DNA of 26,096 nt from JBBPYR01 sp038199755 (GTDB taxonomy: Bacteria; Chloroflexota; Ktedonobacteria; Ktedonobacterales; Ktedonobacteraceae). The notes below the pieces were generated by a model. It was given only the letters and a program-made list of their open reading frames with translations, was not told the origin of the DNA and ran no database searches. The stretch is from NCBI GenBank assembly GCA_038199755.1, contig JBBPYR010000247.1, forward strand, positions 1 to 26,096. The letters are read 5' to 3'. The position numbers were made by a program, and so were the translations under genes. Shown here piece by piece: positions 23,678 to 26,096 of the stretch. How positions within the stretch are numbered: position 1 is the first letter of the stretch; every line of letters starts with the position of its first letter.

Positions 23678-24790
23678 ATGTATAGTCCACAAATAGGCGA
23701 TCCCTTAGACACGCTTGATACGCCCGCGATGATCGTTGACCTGACGTTGATGGAGCAGAATATCGCCCGCCTGATGCAACGCTTTCGTGACAAAAAGGTG
23801 CAGATCAGGCCCCATCTCAAGACGGTCAAGAGTCCTGAACTGGCACGTATGCTGCTAGCAGCGGGTGCCGTCGGTGGCTGTGTCGCCAAGGTGAGCGAGG
23901 CCGAGGTGATGGCCCAGGCTGGCATCGAGAACCTGCTGATCACAACTGAGATTGTGGGCAAACCAAAGTTGGCTCGGCTCGTCGCGCTCTTGCAGCAGCA
24001 TCCCCACATCAAAGTCGTCGTGGATAGCCTGCTTGGTGCTCAAGCCTTGGAGCAGACTATGCGTAACGCGCATCTGCATATCAACGTGTTGCTCGACCTC
24101 AACGTGGGGCAGAACCGCTGCGGCATCGCACCAGGGGAAGAGGTCCTCACCCTCGCACGCGCACTCGGCCAGATGAGCCACCTGCATCTCGTCGGCGTGC
24201 AGGGATACGAAGGCCATTTACAGCATATACACGACGCGCAAGAGCGTACACAACGTTGTCGTCAGGCGATGCAGTTGCTCACTGCCACCGCCACCCAATT
24301 GCGTGCAGCTGGTTTTGCCATCGAAACCGTGACGACTGGTGGCACAGGAACCGCCGAGGTGTGTGCCGATTATGAGGGCGTCACCGAGGTGCAGCCGGGC
24401 TCCTTCATCTTCATGGATACCGATTATCGCAACGCCATCGGGTCCACCTATGCCAATGCCCTGACCATCCTCTCAACCGTCATTAGTCATCCCACACCCA
24501 ACCGGGCGGTGATCGATGCTGGCCTGAAGTCGCTCTCCATCGATAGTGGTATGCCCGAAGCAAAGGGGTTGCCCGCTGTAAAATATCGGCCAGGAGGTGA
24601 TGAGCATGGCATTCTCATATGGGAACCGAGCGCAATGCCAGCCGATGTTCATCTCACTATTGGCGACCGCATCGAGATGATACCTAGCCATATCGATACT
24701 ACCATCAACCTACACGACCAATACTTTGCCTACCGCGACGGCAAAATAGCAGCTATTTGGTCAGTTGCCACCAGGGGAAAAGTACAATAG
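23678..24790 (+). CDS. DSD1-family PLP enzyme (D-threonine aldolase / D-serine dehydratase-like, alanine racemase N-domain)
   Basis: Enzymes of this fold-type III family cleave D-threonine-type beta-hydroxy amino acids or deaminate D-serine, using PLP and a divalent metal. From the ATG at 23678 (370 residues; GAGAGGAG ribosome site 7 nt upstream) the protein opens DTLDTPAMIVDL. It has the PLP Lys48 in RPHLKTVKS, a barrel with VLLDLNVGQNRCGI and VGVQGYEGH, and PLP-phosphate loop TTGGTGT. At the C-terminus IPSHIDTTINLHDQ supplies the His338-x-Asp340 metal pair, like D-threonine aldolase rather than the His-x-Cys pair of D-serine dehydratase. The longer frame from 23627 crosses the inverted repeat and has no ribosome site. 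A hairpin terminator follows. Confidence 0.88.
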   Translation: MYSPQIGDPLDTLDTPAMIVDLTLMEQNIARLMQRFRDKKVQIRPHLKTVKSPELARMLLAAGAVGGCVAKVSEAEVMAQAGIENLLITTEIVGKPKLARLVALLQQHPHIKVVVDSLLGAQALEQTMRNAHLHINVLLDLNVGQNRCGIAPGEEVLTLARALGQMSHLHLVGVQGYEGHLQHIHDAQERTQRCRQAMQLLTATATQLRAAGFAIETVTTGGTGTAEVCADYEGVTEVQPGSFIFMDTDYRNAIGSTYANALTILSTVISHPTPNRAVIDAGLKSLSIDSGMPEAKGLPAVKYRPGGDEHGILIWEPSAMPADVHLTIGDRIEMIPSHIDTTINLHDQYFAYRDGKIAAIWSVATRGKVQ

Positions 24791-24802
24791 AACTGGTGAC
24801 AA

Positions 24803-24842
24803 AGCAAAAGCGGAGGAAGTTTCAGCTTTCTCCGCTTTTGCT
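24803..24842. terminator. Hairpin terminator between convergent genes
   Basis: AGCAAAAGCGGAG (24803-24815) pairs exactly with CTCCGCTTTTGCT (24830-24842), a 13-bp stem with a 14-nt loop, 12 bp after the stop of the aldolase-like gene. The stem's own A and T runs may serve both directions. Confidence 0.7.
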
Positions 24843-24874
24843 GGATAGAGTGGAAACCAGCCCACGAGCGTGAG

Positions 24875-25249
24875 CTATGCTTGCTCCACACCAGGACCAT
24901 CGCTTGTGGTCGGCGTCTGTCCTGTCTGCCCTTCCTTATAAATGATCTCGGTGAGACCTTTACGGGCGGCATCCAGAATCGAGCGCAGTTTGCCGATGTT
25001 TTCCTTGTTCTCGAAGGAACTCCGGCTGGCAATGGCGAATAAACGTCCTACCTCAGCGGCCTCGCTCCACAGTGCCTGCATCTCAGGCGGAATGCCCCAG
25101 TGTCCAGGTCCATGACCGCCAGGCCCATGTCCTGGGCCGAATGGTCCCCTGAACCCCCACGGTCCAGGTCCCTGCTGCATCCAGGGCGGTCCACCGCCTT
25201 CCCAGCCACCACCAAAACGACGTGCAAATCTTCTTCCGGGTCCAAACAT
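24875..25249 (-). CDS. Gly/Pro/His-rich small protein of the type found near PadR-family regulators
   Basis: The 124-residue protein has two parts. Residues about 1-52 are rich in Gly, Pro, Trp and His with repeated GPGHGPG-like motifs. Residues about 55-105 form a helical region (EMQALWSEAAEVGRLFAIASR ... IGKLRSILDAARKGLTEII). I see no winged helix, so it is not itself a PadR regulator, although similar Gly-rich tails occur in that family and in small proteins next to it. The His- and Gly-rich head could bind metal or be disordered. The ATG at 25249 follows GGGAG. Upstream lie three GATATATC palindromes, suggesting tight control. The function is unknown. Confidence 0.75.
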   Translation of the reverse strand: MFGPGRRFARRFGGGWEGGGPPWMQQGPGPWGFRGPFGPGHGPGGHGPGHWGIPPEMQALWSEAAEVGRLFAIASRSSFENKENIGKLRSILDAARKGLTEIIYKEGQTGQTPTTSDGPGVEQA

Positions 25250-25282
25250 GTGTTATGTCTCCCTTCTTTCAGTGCAAACAAT

Positions 25283-25346
25283 GATATATCGATCCGCTCC
25301 CTTGAAGCAATGCGATATATCTTTCTGTTCTCATATACGATATATC
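25283..25346. promoter_or_regulatory. Three GATATATC palindromes upstream of the Gly-rich protein gene
   Basis: The 8-bp palindrome GATATATC occurs at 25283-25290, 25314-25321 and 25339-25346. The second has the left extension GC (GCGATATATC), and the third has the right extension GC (GATATATCGC). Spacings are 31 and 25 bp, near whole helical turns (three and about two and a half). They probably are operators for a regulator encoded elsewhere, possibly PadR-type (inference). Confidence 0.6.
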
Positions 25347-25418
25347 GCAAAAAGGGTTGTAAAAATTATCCCTCTTTTTTGGCCCCCAAAAAACTTCTCA
25401 AGAGTCCGATCAGAGCAG

Positions 25419-25432
25419 TGTTACGTGTAACA
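25419..25432. promoter_or_regulatory. TGTTAC-GT-GTAACA inverted repeat upstream of the YggT gene
   Basis: Six-base arms TGTTAC (25419-25424) and GTAACA (25427-25432) flank GT, 50 bp before the YggT-family ATG. This is the form of a small dimeric-repressor operator. Confidence 0.45.
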
Positions 25433-25481
25433 GAAGTAGTTATTTGTAGCAATCTTTGCCCTTATCAAAGGAGGAATACAT

Positions 25482-26042
25482 ATGAGTAATCAAGAATTCA
25501 ACCCTGATCCGCGTTTTCAGCAGGCGCAACAGCCAACGGAGCAATTCCCCTACCCTGGGCAGCCTTACAACAACGAGCAACCAGTAAGTCAGCCCGCAGG
25601 CTATGGCCAGCCCCAGCAGCAACCCTACGCTGGTGCACCAGTAGGCCAAGTTGAGAGGCGTGAAGAAGTATACAACGATACTGCACAGCGTCGGGGTGCC
25701 ATGCGCTATTGGGCCGTTGCGACCATCTACTTCCTGCTCAGTGTGCTCGAAATTGTGCTCATTCTGCGCTTTGCATTCCGCTTGCTGGGTGCAAACACAG
25801 GTAACGGCTTTGTGAGTGGCCTTTACGCGTTCAGCCACGTCTTTGTCGCGCCCTTCACTGGCATCTTTGGCGACCCTGCCCTCTTGAACACGGCCCACGT
25901 CTTTGAGTTTTCCACCCTAATCGCCATGCTCATCTACGCTCTGGTCGCATGGGCACTTATTGCCTTGAGCCGTGTGATATTCGGTGCCACCATGTCAAAC
26001 CGCAGAAGCGTTGTCACAGAACGCCAACGCACTCGCGAATAA
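25482..26042 (+). CDS. YggT-family membrane protein with a Pro/Gln-rich cytoplasmic head
   Basis: YggT-family proteins are small integral membrane proteins linked in other bacteria to cell division, osmotic stress and cytochrome biogenesis; no biochemical activity is settled. Residues 1-72 are low-complexity, rich in Gln, Pro and Tyr. Two clear membrane helices follow: about 75-102 (WAVATIYFLLSVLEIVLILRFAFRLLG) and about 140-167 (FSTLIAMLIYALVAWALIALSRVIFG). Between them is the family's loop SHVFVAPFTGIFGDP, and a basic tail (RRSVVTERQRTRE) ends the protein. The ATG at 25482 is preceded by a strong AAAGGAGG ribosome site 8 nt upstream. It appears to be a single-gene unit with a hairpin terminator after it. 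Confidence 0.88.
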   Translation: MSNQEFNPDPRFQQAQQPTEQFPYPGQPYNNEQPVSQPAGYGQPQQQPYAGAPVGQVERREEVYNDTAQRRGAMRYWAVATIYFLLSVLEIVLILRFAFRLLGANTGNGFVSGLYAFSHVFVAPFTGIFGDPALLNTAHVFEFSTLIAMLIYALVAWALIALSRVIFGATMSNRRSVVTERQRTRE

Positions 26043-26065
26043 TCAGTAGTGTTCGGTATGCAGAG

Positions 26066-26096
26066 TGGCCTGGACATTCAGAGGATGTCCAGGCCA
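26066..26096 (+). terminator. Terminator-like hairpin after the YggT gene
   Basis: TGGCCTGGACAT (26066-26077) pairs exactly with ATGTCCAGGCCA (26085-26096) around a 7-nt loop, 23 bp after the stop. The window ends at the stem, so a following T tract cannot be checked. Confidence 0.65.

Overview
The window looks like chromosomal accessory DNA from a GC-rich, soil-type bacterium. A Ktedonobacteria-like Chloroflexota is my best guess. That rests on the gene mix (Ser/Thr kinase with an extracellular domain, Gly/His-rich small protein, protocatechuate catabolism, plant-like alpha-dioxygenase) and on long G/C-rich intergenic repeats; it is inference, because no rRNA or tRNA gene is present.

Region 1 (1-6950, minus strand) is a type I restriction-modification operon, read hsdM - hsdS - [DUF262/DUF1524 GmrSD-like gene] - hsdR. 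It starts from a good sigma70-type promoter (6922-6950), and hsdR runs off the left edge. The GmrSD-like gene sits tightly between hsdS and hsdR, is visibly A+T-richer than its neighbours, and has no canonical start codon where its conserved N-terminus begins.

Region 2 (6980-13895, plus strand) is a protocatechuate (beta-ketoadipate) cluster: a short MetE-like methyltransferase, pcaC, pcaH, pcaG and pcaB, nearly all touching or overlapping. A second promoter then precedes a PLP aminotransferase overlapped by an MFS transporter gene. pcaD, pcaIJ, pcaF and a pca regulator are not in the window. The MetE-like gene lies 2 nt upstream of pcaC, which suggests a role in one-carbon transfer connected with aromatic catabolism (inference).

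Region 3 (13896-17692) holds a G/C-rich repeat block, an isoprenylcysteine-methyltransferase-like membrane protein (minus), a divergent AMP-forming acyl-CoA ligase (plus), and a convergent FAD-dependent amine/amino-acid oxidase (minus).

Region 4 (17755-21966, minus) holds a membrane Ser/Thr protein kinase, an ACT-domain protein, and a haem fatty-acid alpha-dioxygenase homologue with the Tyr-x-x-His active-site pair.

Region 5 (21967-24842) holds a roughly 400-bp nested inverted-repeat element carrying the same G/C-rich repeat family as 13.9-14.1 kb, an aldo/keto reductase (minus), and a divergent D-threonine-aldolase/D-serine-dehydratase-like PLP enzyme (plus). A third copy of the element's outer repeat lies in the divergent promoter region.

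Region 6 (24843-26096) holds a Gly/His-rich small protein (minus) preceded by three GATATATC palindromes, a YggT-family membrane protein (plus), and a terminator hairpin at the right edge.
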